Positions 49,341 through 59,217 of a stretch of DNA of 64,000 bases are shown piece by piece. The notes under the pieces are model-generated. The model searched no databases. It had not been told where the DNA came from and saw only the letters and a program-made list of their open reading frames with translations. The translations under genes and the position numbers were made by a program. The DNA is from an uncultured Flavobacteriales bacterium (GTDB lineage: Bacteria; Bacteroidota; Bacteroidia; Flavobacteriales_E; Vicingaceae): the NCBI GenBank assembly GCA_937901255.1, contig CALCHN010000047.1, forward strand, positions 1 through 64,000, given 5' to 3'. The stretch's first letter is position 1; every line of letters begins with the position of its first letter.

Positions 49341-50276
49341 ATGCTTCAAAAGAAAAAAGAACATCCCAAAAAAAAAATCGGTATGCATCCTCGGAACAAG
49401 CACCAAGGGCGTTATCATTTCAAAGAACTTATTAGCAGTTGTCCCGAATTAGCACCATTTGTTCGGTTAAATAATTACAACGATGAGTCCATAGATTTTT
49501 CTAATGCTGAAGCCGTACTGATGTTGAACAAAGCTTTATTAAAGCATTTTTACGAAATCGATTATTGGAATATTCCATCAGGCTATTTATGTCCACCAAT
49601 TCCTGGAAGAGCTGACTACATTCACCATATAGCGGATTTATTAGCAAGCAGCAATCATGGTGAAATTCCAACTGGAAAACAGATTAAATGTCTGGATGTT
49701 GGTGTAGGAGCAAATTGTATTTATCCCATTATTGGAAATAAGGAGTATGGTTGGTCTTTTGTCGGCTCAGATATTGAACCCATTAGTATTCAATCGGCAA
49801 CCGAAATAATTAAAAAAAACGCTTACTTAAAAGGAAATGTAGTCCTCCGATTACAATTAAACTCCGAAGATATTTTCCGTGGCATTATATACAAAGATGA
49901 ATACTTTGATTTAACCATTTGCAATCCTCCTTTTCATGCTTCCGCTGAAGAAGCCCAAGCAGGAACACTTCGTAAATTGAGTAATTTAAATCGCAAAAAA
50001 GTTACCAAAACCACCTTAAACTTTGGTGGTAAAAATAAAGAATTATGGTGCGAAGGTGGTGAAGAAAAGTTTATTCAAAAAATGATATTCCAAAGCCAAG
50101 AATTTGCTTCTTCCTGTTTGTGGTTTACTACACTTGTTGCAAAACAAACTCACCTTAAAACCATTTATAAAGTACTAAAAACGGTAAAAGCTGTTGAAGT
50201 AAAAACTATCTCTATGTCTCAAGGAAATAAAACAAGCCGCATTGTTGCTTGGACATTTTTAAACCGAGCCAAATAA
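49341..50276 (+). CDS. rlmF: 23S rRNA (adenine-1618-N6)-methyltransferase
   Basis: Methylates the N6 of A1618 in 23S rRNA. It is 311 residues. After a basic lead (LQKKKEHPKKKIGMHPRNKHQGRYHF, about 2-27) come the family-specific YWNIPSGYLCPPIPGRADYIHHIADLL (about 76-102), SAM motif I LDVGVGANCIYPIIG (about 115-129), the methyl-transfer motif NPPFHAS (about 194-200) and GGKNKELWCEGGEEKFI. All match RlmF (YbiN). Stand-alone gene downstream of the aspartic protease. Confidence 0.94.
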   Translation: MLQKKKEHPKKKIGMHPRNKHQGRYHFKELISSCPELAPFVRLNNYNDESIDFSNAEAVLMLNKALLKHFYEIDYWNIPSGYLCPPIPGRADYIHHIADLLASSNHGEIPTGKQIKCLDVGVGANCIYPIIGNKEYGWSFVGSDIEPISIQSATEIIKKNAYLKGNVVLRLQLNSEDIFRGIIYKDEYFDLTICNPPFHASAEEAQAGTLRKLSNLNRKKVTKTTLNFGGKNKELWCEGGEEKFIQKMIFQSQEFASSCLWFTTLVAKQTHLKTIYKVLKTVKAVEVKTISMSQGNKTSRIVAWTFLNRAK

Positions 50277-50409
50277 GCATGCTTCTTATTAAGGTAGTGA
50301 ATCACCTGTATTATAATTCTTAGACATCATTCTAAATTATAAGATTATCTCCAAAACAAGTTAGTTACGATTTTGGTTTTAATAACTAAATAAAAAATAA
50401 CAATACCCA

Positions 50410-50844
50410 CTATCTTATAAACTGTAAGTCCACATTAGGACAAACAATCTTATAACCAACTAATGCTAACTTATATTCAGTATCCCCAAAAAAAATGAAA
50501 GTTATTTTCCTACATCCATCCTTACTGTAAACAATAACCTCAGAAATAAATTTTCCATTTTCATCCTCATAAAAGTCATAATGTAATTTACAATCATTAA
50601 ATCCATAAATTGATTTACTAAAATACTCAGAGGGCTTATTTGGTAATATACTTTTTAAATATTCTCTTGTATCGATAATCTTATTGTTTATGAAAATTTC
50701 ATTAACATTATTAGGATTGTTTAATACATCCTCTACAAAATGTCTCGGTAAACTTGTCTTAATATATCTATTCAACTCTATGTAACCAAAATAAGTTGAA
50801 ATAATAAATAAAATCGAACTTCCTATTATAATAATTTTTCTCAT
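50410..50844 (-). CDS. Small membrane-anchored protein of unknown function
   Basis: A 144-residue protein with one N-terminal hydrophobic segment (IIIIGSSILFIISTYFGYI, about 4-22) and a soluble domain of about 120 residues. It contains three cysteines in the second half (NDCKLHYDF, DGCRKITFIFFG, IVCPNVDLQF). No conserved domain is recognised. It is flanked by 133 bp (50277-50409) and 134 bp (50845-50978) without genes. It could be a remnant or lineage-specific gene; codon use looks like its neighbours. Confidence 0.6.
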   Translation of the reverse strand: MRKIIIIGSSILFIISTYFGYIELNRYIKTSLPRHFVEDVLNNPNNVNEIFINNKIIDTREYLKSILPNKPSEYFSKSIYGFNDCKLHYDFYEDENGKFISEVIVYSKDGCRKITFIFFGDTEYKLALVGYKIVCPNVDLQFIR

Positions 50845-50978
50845 TCTCCAAATATATTAAAAAAAATAGAACGTTTATTTTCCAAAAAAATCTAGAATAT
50901 TTAATACTGAAATTATTAATTTCAATAGTCAACAAACGTAAAGCAAATCAACAAGAGTGGATAAAAACAAAATGGTAA

Positions 50979-51590
50979 TTACTTCACATTAAACTCTAGC
51001 ATTTTTTCACCCTCAATAAAACAAGTTATTTTATCATTTAACTTAACAGCACCAACACCTGCGGGAGTTCCTGTATAAATATAATCGCCAATTTTAAGTG
51101 TTACAAATTGAGACACATAAGCAACAATCTGATTAAAATTAAACAGCATGTCTTTGGTGTTTCCTTTCTGCTTTAACTCATCATTTACTGTTAGTTCAAA
51201 ATATAGCTGATTAATATCTTTAAAATTTTTAATAGGTACAAAATCACTTGTAGGAGCAGAAAAATCAAAAGCTTTGGCTTTTTCCCAGGGTAACCCTTTT
51301 TCTTTACATTGCTGCTGCACATCTCTGGCAGTAAAATCTACCCCCACTCCTATTTCATTGTAGTATTTATGAGCAAATTTTTCCTCAATGTGTTTTCCTA
51401 TTTTATTAATTCTCAATACAATTTCTACTTCATAATGTAAATCTTTAGTAAAACTAGGGTAAACAAAAGGATTCCTTTTAGGCAACAAAGCCGTATCGGG
51501 TTTAATAAAAAAGACAGGTTCTTTCGGTATAGGATTATTCAATTCCTTAGCGTGATCGATGTAGTTTCTTCCTATGCAAATAATTTTCAT
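50979..51590 (-). CDS. Fumarylacetoacetate hydrolase (FAH) family enzyme
   Basis: A 203-residue single-domain FAH-fold enzyme. The N-terminal strand CIGRNYIDHAKELNNPIPKEPVFFIKPDTALL (about 4-35) and metal ligands LHYEVEIVLRI (about 51-61, E-x-E) and GVDFTARDVQQQCKEKGLPWEKAKAFD (about 88-114, with the third acidic ligand) are intact. This group includes acylpyruvate hydrolases, oxaloacetate tautomerases and related keto-acid enzymes; the exact reaction cannot be read from sequence. It is divergent from the PKD protein gene over a 432-bp intergenic region. Confidence 0.9.
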   Translation of the reverse strand: MKIICIGRNYIDHAKELNNPIPKEPVFFIKPDTALLPKRNPFVYPSFTKDLHYEVEIVLRINKIGKHIEEKFAHKYYNEIGVGVDFTARDVQQQCKEKGLPWEKAKAFDFSAPTSDFVPIKNFKDINQLYFELTVNDELKQKGNTKDMLFNFNQIVAYVSQFVTLKIGDYIYTGTPAGVGAVKLNDKITCFIEGEKMLEFNVK

Positions 51591-52022
51591 GTGTATGTGC
51601 TAAATTTATTTTTAAAACTGTAAAAATACATATTCAGGATTAAAATAATGATTATAAAATTGTGCTAAAAAATACCTAGTTTTTTTTAGAATTATGATAA
51701 ATGTCATTGCTAATTAAATTTGTAAAGGCAACCTTTATACAAAATATGTGTTTATTAAAATATGTAACTACAAAAAATTTAACAAATAGATGTTTTGAAA
51801 AATAATTATTAAAACATTCATCTATTTGTTTTCCATATATATACTAATATATAAATGATAGTAGAAAACAAATTATAATTAAAAAAAAGTCATAATTTTA
51901 GCTTTGAATATTTTATATTTGTCTAATAATAAATTCTATTAATCAGTAAATTAATAAAATCCATCTAAAACCATGTCTTATACAATACGCCATATTTAAA
52001 ACTAACAAAACCCCCAATTGCC
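51591..52022. other. 432-bp divergent intergenic region with a long hairpin
   Basis: Very AT-rich. No gene is seen on either strand. The main structure is AACAAATAGATG (51781-51792) pairing perfectly with CATCTATTTGTT (51819-51830); within, TGTTTT and AAAACA can extend the stem. As both flanking genes are transcribed away from the hairpin it is not a simple terminator. It may be an operator, a leader structure of the surface protein at 52023 or an unrecognised small RNA. Confidence 0.6.
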
Positions 52023-55000
52023 ATGAAAAATTCTGCAATCAAACTTCTTCTTCTTGTTATTATATTTTTTATAAGTAATTTTTTCATTAGGGCTCAACAA
52101 AACAACAGTTACAACAAACAAAATATTACAGAGGAGTTTTTAAATATAACACTTAAGGAACACATTTATAAAAAAATACAAAGTTCTCCAAACCTTTCCG
52201 ATTCAGAAATTCACAACTTAGGTCATTACTACTTAGACAATTACCCTAACTACAAAACACTTTTTTCAACTATATTGAAAAATACAATTATGGAAACAAA
52301 GCAAGACTTTGATTCTATTGCCAATCAAGTTATTAATCATATTATATTGGATTTTAAAAACTACACTCCTCCTTTAAAACCTCAAATTCCTCACGATTAC
52401 AGATTTACCCCTAACACAAATCAAAAAAAAGGCAATCAGAACGACAAAGGTGCTGGAGACCCTTGTAATAATGCCGATTTTGAAACTTGCGATTTTACTG
52501 GTTGGGATTTGTTTGATGGAAATGTAAACAACCAACCATATCAGATGATAAACATTACTCCTAGTACTCCCGGAGGGCATCATACTATTACTACACCAGG
52601 AACAGATCCATTGGTTGGTATTCCAACAACCGACCCAAACGGAGGGGGATGCTCTGTTATGTTAGGAGACTACACAGGAACAGGAGCTAGAGCGGCTAGT
52701 ATGCGACAAACATTTTTAGTTACACCACAAACAACCTCTTTTACATATAGTTATGCCCTTGTACTAGAAGATCCTTCTGGTCATACCTTAGGTGAAAAGC
52801 CTTTTTTCAAAATAAATATGTACGACCAAAATAATAACCCTATAGCTTGTGGTGAGTATGAAGTAATTTCAGGACCTAACGGAGACCCCGATTTCATTTC
52901 TTATGGCGCTGGCTATTACCTACCTTGGAGAACAACTTTTGCCCCACTTAATGCATATATTGGTCAAAATGTTACCATTGAATTTATTGTAGGAGATTGC
53001 TCTCAAAGTGGACATTACGGCTATGGTTATATAGATGCTAATTGTGCACCATTAGAAATTATTGAATCTGATACTGTAATTTGTAATGGACAGCCTATTA
53101 CCTTGTCAGCCCCAGCTGGAGCTGCAAGTTATTTATGGAGTCCTGGTGGACAAACCACTCAATCTATTACAACAGCTACACCAGGTAATTATAGTGTTGT
53201 TGTAACCCCTGTTTCTGGCTCTGCTTGTTCTGTTACTCTTAACACTACTGTTTATGGCTCTACTGATTATCCTGTTGCTGATTTTACTGCAGCACCAACT
53301 AATATTTGTGTAGGTGAAAGCGTTAGCGTAAATGACATATCCTATGTTGTTGGTACAAGCAGCATCACCGGCTGGGCATGGGATTTTGATGGCGATGGTA
53401 TAACAGACGACACAACACAAACACCTGCTGCTTATACTTATTCAACTTCAGGAACATACAACTTACAATTAGTAGTTTGGAATAATGGATGTACAGACAC
53501 TACTTTCATTCCTATTATTGTTAACGATATGCCAAGTGCCGGTTTTTCATTCAATAATGTTTGTTACGGATCTTTAATGAATTTTACAGACACTTCAAAT
53601 GCCAATGGTGGAGTTATTTCTAATTGGAATTGGGATTTTCAAAATAACGGTACTGTTGACAACACTAATCAAAACCCTGCTCATGGTTATCCTACAGCAG
53701 GAAGTTATGATGTTGAACTACTTGTAGAAACTTCTAGTGGCTGTAAAGATTCTATTGTTCAAACTGTTTACATTAACCCACTTCCCGTTGCCAATTTTTC
53801 TGCTACTAGTGTTTGCCTTTCGGCAACAACAACTTTTATAGATTCTTCAACAATAAGTTCTGGAACAATAAACAATTGGGCTTGGGATTTTGATGATGGA
53901 GTAGGATCTAGTACAGCTCAAAACCCTACTTATACTTATGCAAACCCTGGGTTATACAACGTAAGTTTAACAGTAGCTTCTGATAGTGGCTGTAGTAACA
54001 CTATTATTATTCCTGTAGATGTATATGACAACCCTACTGCTGCCTTTACTACTAATGATGTTTGTTTAAATACCCTAGCAAACTTTAATAGCTCAACGTC
54101 TAATGGAAATGGTGGCACCATTTCTCAGTGGAGTTGGGACTTTGATTTTAACGGTTTTACTCACACTACTGATGACACTACTCAAAACCCGAATTATAAT
54201 TATGCTACTCCAGGAACATACAATGTTCAATTAATTGTTACCACTTCAAACGGATGTTCGGACACAACCACAGAAACCATTACTATTTTTCCTAAACCTG
54301 TAGCCGACTTCATATTTAATGATGAATGTTTTGGAACATCAATTGACTTTACTGACACAACAACTATAAGCTCAGGAAACATTACCAATTGGAACTGGAA
54401 TTTTGATAACGGAAACAACTCGGCAGTCCAACATCCTTCTGAACTCTATGCTAATGATGGCAATTATAATGTAAGGTTAATTGTAAGCTCTGATAATGGA
54501 TGTACAGATACCATCACAAAAAATGTTAATGTATGGCCATTGCCTGTGGTTGACTTCTCTCCTACCACCGTTTGTTTAAATGATTTTACTCGTTTTATCG
54601 ATCAATCTAACGTAAGTTTAGGTAGTAATATAGCATGGAATTGGGATTTTGATGATAATACAGGAAGTACTGTACAAAGTCCAATACACAATTATACTTC
54701 TGAAGGAGTTTATCAAGTACAATTAACTGTTACCACCGACAAAGGCTGTATAGATTCAGTTACCAAACCTGTTACTGTACACCCTCTTCCGGAAATTGAT
54801 TTTTCAGCAGATACTACAGAAGGCTGTACTCCTGTAATAGTTAATTTCACCAGCAACTCTACCATTTCTTCAGGCAATATTGTTTCGTGGTTTTGGAATT
54901 TTGGCAATGCAGGCACATCAAATCAAGAAAATCCGACTACTATCTCATTTATCAATCCATCTCACGCTACAGTTGCTACTTTTGGAGTTAGTTTAACCGC

Positions 55001-55580
55001 TACATCAGATAAAGGCTGTGTTAATAAAGATTCTGTTGTTAATATGATAACTTCTTATCCAAAACCTTTAGCTAGTTTTACTTACGACCCTATTGATACC
55101 GATATTTATGGTAGCGAAATCACTTTTAAAGACAACTCTATAATTTCTAATCAATGGTTTTGGGAGTTTGGTGATGGAGCTACTTCTATGGTTCAAAACC
55201 CCGTACATGAGTATGCAGACTCTGGATTATACTATGTAACACTTCATATAGAAAATGTTTATGGATGTAAAGACACCACTCAAAAACCACTAAAAATTAA
55301 ACCCACTTTTGCAATTTGGATTCCTAATGCATTTACCCCTGATGGTGATAATATTAACGACTACTTTACCATAAAAGGCTATGGAATTATTCAATTAGAA
55401 ACTCTAATTTTTGACAGATGGGGAGAAATTGTTTTTAACAGTATTGAATTAGAACCCAAATGGAATGGAACATATAAAGGAAGCTTGGTTAAAACTGATG
55501 TGTATGTTTACAAAGTAAAAGCGAGAGATATTTTTGGCGAGTGGCACGACTTTACAGGCAGAGTTTCTGTAATAAAATAA
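52023..55580 (+). CDS. Large T9SS type B surface protein with eight PKD domains
   Basis: A 1185-residue exported protein. Signal peptide about 1-24 (ending FIRAQ). Residues about 25-130 are helical and unrecognised; about 145-345 is a lectin/MAM-like jelly-roll segment (CNNADFETCDFTGWDLFDG to YGYIDANCAP). An Ig segment (ASYLWSPGGQTTQSI) follows, then eight PKD domains of about 80 residues each, marked by the WAWDFDGDG / WNWDFQNNG / WFWEFGDGA turn. The type B sorting domain (NAFTPDGDNINDYF, IFDRWGEIVF) closes it. Surface attachment, adhesion or gliding-associated function is inferred. It is first of three co-directional surface-protein genes. Confidence 0.9.
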   Translation: MKNSAIKLLLLVIIFFISNFFIRAQQNNSYNKQNITEEFLNITLKEHIYKKIQSSPNLSDSEIHNLGHYYLDNYPNYKTLFSTILKNTIMETKQDFDSIANQVINHIILDFKNYTPPLKPQIPHDYRFTPNTNQKKGNQNDKGAGDPCNNADFETCDFTGWDLFDGNVNNQPYQMINITPSTPGGHHTITTPGTDPLVGIPTTDPNGGGCSVMLGDYTGTGARAASMRQTFLVTPQTTSFTYSYALVLEDPSGHTLGEKPFFKINMYDQNNNPIACGEYEVISGPNGDPDFISYGAGYYLPWRTTFAPLNAYIGQNVTIEFIVGDCSQSGHYGYGYIDANCAPLEIIESDTVICNGQPITLSAPAGAASYLWSPGGQTTQSITTATPGNYSVVVTPVSGSACSVTLNTTVYGSTDYPVADFTAAPTNICVGESVSVNDISYVVGTSSITGWAWDFDGDGITDDTTQTPAAYTYSTSGTYNLQLVVWNNGCTDTTFIPIIVNDMPSAGFSFNNVCYGSLMNFTDTSNANGGVISNWNWDFQNNGTVDNTNQNPAHGYPTAGSYDVELLVETSSGCKDSIVQTVYINPLPVANFSATSVCLSATTTFIDSSTISSGTINNWAWDFDDGVGSSTAQNPTYTYANPGLYNVSLTVASDSGCSNTIIIPVDVYDNPTAAFTTNDVCLNTLANFNSSTSNGNGGTISQWSWDFDFNGFTHTTDDTTQNPNYNYATPGTYNVQLIVTTSNGCSDTTTETITIFPKPVADFIFNDECFGTSIDFTDTTTISSGNITNWNWNFDNGNNSAVQHPSELYANDGNYNVRLIVSSDNGCTDTITKNVNVWPLPVVDFSPTTVCLNDFTRFIDQSNVSLGSNIAWNWDFDDNTGSTVQSPIHNYTSEGVYQVQLTVTTDKGCIDSVTKPVTVHPLPEIDFSADTTEGCTPVIVNFTSNSTISSGNIVSWFWNFGNAGTSNQENPTTISFINPSHATVATFGVSLTATSDKGCVNKDSVVNMITSYPKPLASFTYDPIDTDIYGSEITFKDNSIISNQWFWEFGDGATSMVQNPVHEYADSGLYYVTLHIENVYGCKDTTQKPLKIKPTFAIWIPNAFTPDGDNINDYFTIKGYGIIQLETLIFDRWGEIVFNSIELEPKWNGTYKGSLVKTDVYVYKVKARDIFGEWHDFTGRVSVIK

Positions 55581-55694
55581 TTTTTGTAATTAAATAAATA
55601 TATTATTAATTTGCATAATCAAATATCTACCTACTTAACAGATGTTTACAAAAATTTAATCAACTATTAAATCTAAATTCTAAATCACATTTCT

Positions 55695-56183
55695 ATGAAA
55701 ATAAAAATCACTTTAAATTTATTAACCTTAATTGCCATATTATTTTTTATAAACTCAAGTATGGCTCAAACTGCTGAATCTTCTGCTGCAGTACCTAATG
55801 GAGAATCTTGGCTACCAGTAAACGAGTTTAAACCAGCAGAAGCTAAGAAACAAAATGGCAATACGGTTGAAGCTATTCCACCATTAAACAATGTATTAGA
55901 AGGTGTTTCTTTTTATACAAAGAAAGCCACTTGTGGTTCTAACAACGTAACTTTTGTTAAACTCATCAATACTAATGATTATGCAGTAACTATTGAATGG
56001 CAACTTAACCCTAATGACAACAAAATTGTTATAAATATCCCAGCCAATACAAGTTATCAAGGAGAATGTTCTTCTAATGATAATATTGTTTCAAAATTAA
56101 CTTTTATAAATAGTTATGAACCTGAGAGCTTAAACAAAATAAACTATTTATTCAATACTGTTAACGTGTTGAAATCAAATTAA
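55695..56183 (+). CDS. Small secreted protein of unknown function between two T9SS proteins
   Basis: A 162-residue exported protein: signal peptide about 1-25 (ending MAQT) and a single small beta-rich domain, about 75-130, with two cysteines (KATCGSNNVTF and YQGECSSND) that could form a disulfide. No T9SS sorting domain is visible, so it is probably periplasmic or secreted by other means. It is 114 bp after the PKD protein and 33 bp before the next surface protein, so it is likely co-expressed with the latter as a partner. Not matched to a family. Confidence 0.75.
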   Translation: MKIKITLNLLTLIAILFFINSSMAQTAESSAAVPNGESWLPVNEFKPAEAKKQNGNTVEAIPPLNNVLEGVSFYTKKATCGSNNVTFVKLINTNDYAVTIEWQLNPNDNKIVINIPANTSYQGECSSNDNIVSKLTFINSYEPESLNKINYLFNTVNVLKSN

Positions 56184-56216
56184 CACTAACTACAAAAAAC
56201 ATTATATAACACAATT

Positions 56217-59141
56217 ATGAAAAAATCAAGTTTAACCTTACTAATTTTCAGTTTATTTACTTTTACTAATCTATTTCAAGGAAATGATGTAAATGCACAA
56301 ACGGTAACTACAACTATTACTTATGGTGGTTTCCAAGCATGTGGAGGTTGTACAGTATGTGGTGCAGATTATTGGTGTTTTAACACCCCTGGTAGTTATT
56401 GTGGAAATACTGGTCCGTGCGGCACACAAACATTTACAGACCCTGTTCCTCCCGGCAACATAGTAACAAATATTGCTATAAGTTATTACTCAGGTCAATG
56501 TCAAGGTAGTAGTTTAACAGCAAGTATTAATGGAAATACTTTTCCAACTGTTAACGAAGGAAACACGGGCTGTCTTTGCTCAAACCAACCTTGTGGAGTA
56601 GCAGCTACTACAGGACAAACTTTTAATTGTGGTGTTCCTAATTATAATTATGGTGCATTAAATAATTTTCAAATATGTACGGGTACAGGTGTTTGTATTA
56701 ATAGAATAGTACTAACATTTACCTATGTTCCTGCCAACCAAGCAACGCCTGCAGCACAACCTGGAGCTATAACAGGAAATTCTAATGTTTGTGTTGGTGT
56801 AGCTTCAACATTTTCTATATCTCCAGTAGCTAATGCTAATGGATATACATGGACTGTTCCCGCAGGTTGGACTATAAATTCTGGACAAGGAACAACTTCT
56901 ATAACTGCCACACCTGGTAGTACTGGAAATATTTGTGTAACTGCTAGCAACTTATGTGGAACAAGCGGTTCAACTTGTTTTCCAGTTACAGTAAACACAC
57001 CTTCAGTAGCACCAACTAGTGCAACTGCAACACCAAATCCAATTTGTGTGGGTTCCTCAACAAGCTTAACAGTAAATGGTGGTTCTTTAGGTTCTGGTGC
57101 AAATTGGCAATGGTATTCTGGTAGTTGTGGAGGTACTTCTGCAGGTTCTGGATCTATTATAACAGTTTCACCTAGCACAACAACCACTTATTTTGTTAGA
57201 GCAGTAGGAACTTGCAACAGCACAACTTGCCAATCGGTTACCGTTACAGTAAATCCTGTTGTAAACCCAGCTTGGACTAATCCATCACCAATCTGTGCTG
57301 CAGCTGGCTCTATTAATTTAAACAACCTAATTACAGGCACAACTGGCGGCACTTGGAGCGGAACAGGAGTTTCAGGATCTAATTTTAATCCTAGTTCTGG
57401 CTCTCAAAGTGTTACCTATACCGTTGGTTCAGCTCCATGTGTTCAAACCCAAACTCATACAATAACGGTAATTCCAGATGTTAACCCTGCATGGACCAAC
57501 CCATCACCTATTTGTGCTGCAGCAGGTAATATAAATTTAAATAGCTTAATTACTGGAACAACAGGTGGCACATGGAGTGGTACGGGTGTGTCAGGAACTA
57601 CTTTTAACCCTGCTTCTGGCTCGCAATCGGTAACTTACACAGTTGGCACATCACCTTGTCAGGAAACTCAAACTCATACCATAACAGTTCTTCCTGATGT
57701 TAACCCTAGTTGGACGAACCCATCCCCAGTTTGTGCAGCTTCAGGAAATATTAATTTAGATAATTTAGTAACAGGTACCACAGGAGGAACTTGGAGTGGC
57801 ACTGGTGTTACTGGTAATATGTTTGATCCAAATTCTGGAACTCAAGCTATAACTTATTCTGTTGGTACATCTCCATGTCAAGAAACTCAAACACACACTA
57901 TTAATGTATCTGCATTTGATGCTTCATGGACTAATCCAGGTCCAATATGCGAAGGTGCAACACCTATAGATTTATCAACATTAATAACTGGTTCTGGAGG
58001 AGGAAGTTTCTCAGGAACAGGCGTAACAGGAAATAATTTCGACCCTTCGGGTCTAGGAGGAACTAGTATAAGCATCACCTATACTGTTGGAGCAGCTCCT
58101 TGTACAGAAACACTAACTCATTCAGTTATTATTAATAATGATGACGATGCTTCGTTTAACTATTCATTAACCACATTTTGTGAAGCAGATAACAACCCTA
58201 CTCCTACTATTACAGGTACTAGTGGTGGTACATTTACCATATCTCCTACTGGAACCATTAACGCTTCAACAGGAGAGCTTGATATTGCTTTAACAGGAGT
58301 TGGAACTTATACGATTTACTACAATACAACTTCTGCTGGGAATCCATGTCCTTCTACAGATTCTGTACAAATAACAATTAATCCTCAAAATACAATTAAC
58401 ATAAATCCTGTTAACCCAATTTGCTTAAACGACACATTAAATCTTTCTGCAAACACTACAGGTACAGGAACTGTTACATGGTATGCTGATGCTGCTGGCA
58501 CTATAATTATTGGAACAGGGAATCCTCTTACTTATGTTCCTACAAGCGGTGGAAGTTTTACCATCTATGCAAATAATATTGGTGCTTGTTCTAGTGAAAT
58601 AGACTCAGTAACTATAACCGTCAATTTTGTTGATGCAGTAATCAATGCTACACCAGTAACTGGTTCATCACCACTAGTTGTATTCTTTGGAAATGGAAGT
58701 ACTGGTGCTACTAATTATTTTTGGGAATTTGGAAACGGTGCTACAGATACTATCTTTGAACCAACCCACACTTATACCAACCCGGGTTCTTTTACTGCAA
58801 CGCTTGTTGTAACCGATGGTTTATGCTGGGATACGGCTACTGTAATAATTGAAGTTTTTGATGAATCAAGCATTTTAATACCAACTATTTTCACCCCTAA
58901 TGGTGATGGTAGTAATGATTTCTTTAAAGTTGACGGTGTAAACCTAAAACATGTTGAAGGAGAGATTTACAACAGATGGGGACAAAAAATGTTTGCTTGG
59001 GACAATGTAAACGGTATGTGGGATGGAAAAACTCTTTCAGGAACAGATGCTGCTGATGGAACTTATTACTTTATTATTAGAGCAGAAGGCATTGATGGTA
59101 AAGAGTATTTCCAAAAAGGAACTTTAACATTAATTAGATAA
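56217..59141 (+). CDS. T9SS type B surface protein with four tandem ~73-residue repeats
   Basis: A 974-residue exported protein. Signal peptide about 1-27. A Cys-rich N-terminal region (about 28-180, with CGGCTVCGADYWCFN and CLCSNQPCG) is followed by two Ig/PKD-like segments, then four tandem repeats beginning NPAWTNPSPICAAAG (about 350-640; see the repeat entry), further Ig repeats, a PKD domain (YFWEFGNGATDTIFEPTHTY) and the type B sorting domain (TIFTPNGDGSNDFF, IYNRWGQKMF). Cys pairs suggest disulfides in the N-terminal part. Recent repeat growth is likely. Predicted surface adhesin. Confidence 0.9.
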   Translation: MKKSSLTLLIFSLFTFTNLFQGNDVNAQTVTTTITYGGFQACGGCTVCGADYWCFNTPGSYCGNTGPCGTQTFTDPVPPGNIVTNIAISYYSGQCQGSSLTASINGNTFPTVNEGNTGCLCSNQPCGVAATTGQTFNCGVPNYNYGALNNFQICTGTGVCINRIVLTFTYVPANQATPAAQPGAITGNSNVCVGVASTFSISPVANANGYTWTVPAGWTINSGQGTTSITATPGSTGNICVTASNLCGTSGSTCFPVTVNTPSVAPTSATATPNPICVGSSTSLTVNGGSLGSGANWQWYSGSCGGTSAGSGSIITVSPSTTTTYFVRAVGTCNSTTCQSVTVTVNPVVNPAWTNPSPICAAAGSINLNNLITGTTGGTWSGTGVSGSNFNPSSGSQSVTYTVGSAPCVQTQTHTITVIPDVNPAWTNPSPICAAAGNINLNSLITGTTGGTWSGTGVSGTTFNPASGSQSVTYTVGTSPCQETQTHTITVLPDVNPSWTNPSPVCAASGNINLDNLVTGTTGGTWSGTGVTGNMFDPNSGTQAITYSVGTSPCQETQTHTINVSAFDASWTNPGPICEGATPIDLSTLITGSGGGSFSGTGVTGNNFDPSGLGGTSISITYTVGAAPCTETLTHSVIINNDDDASFNYSLTTFCEADNNPTPTITGTSGGTFTISPTGTINASTGELDIALTGVGTYTIYYNTTSAGNPCPSTDSVQITINPQNTININPVNPICLNDTLNLSANTTGTGTVTWYADAAGTIIIGTGNPLTYVPTSGGSFTIYANNIGACSSEIDSVTITVNFVDAVINATPVTGSSPLVVFFGNGSTGATNYFWEFGNGATDTIFEPTHTYTNPGSFTATLVVTDGLCWDTATVIIEVFDESSILIPTIFTPNGDGSNDFFKVDGVNLKHVEGEIYNRWGQKMFAWDNVNGMWDGKTLSGTDAADGTYYFIIRAEGIDGKEYFQKGTLTLIR
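57264..58143 (+). repeat. In-frame tandem repeat, four units of about 219, 219, 216 and 226 bp
   Basis: Units begin at 57264, 57483, 57702 and 57918. Shared core: WTNPSPICAAAG, NLITGTTGGTWSGTGVSG, NPSSGSQSVTYTVG and C-x-Q/E-TQTHTI. Units 1-3 are very similar; unit 4 is diverged (GSGGGSFSGTGVTG). They code for Ig-like modules. Confidence 0.88.
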
Positions 59142-59165
59142 CTCTATAAAAAAATTACCACAAAA

Positions 59166-59194
59166 AAATAGCCACTGAAATTCAGTGGCTATTT
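59166..59194. terminator. Bidirectional terminator between the tandem-repeat protein gene and sppA
   Basis: Fourteen-bp arms AAATAGCCACTGAA / TTCAGTGGCTATTT around a single central base, in practice a stem with a short loop, with T-rich flanks on both strands between convergent genes. Confidence 0.88.
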
Positions 59195-59217
59195 ACTTTC
59201 TTATAAAAATCTATTTC

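Noticed and set aside
53133..53420. Cys-rich antisense frame inside the PKD protein gene
   Set aside because: Cysteine richness comes from reversing Thr/Ala codons (ACA, GCA); nothing supports translation.
56723..57187. Antisense open frame of 154 codons inside the tandem-repeat surface protein gene
   Set aside because: Its Val/Pro-rich composition is what antisense reading of Thr/Gly/Asn-rich codons gives; no start context and no domain.
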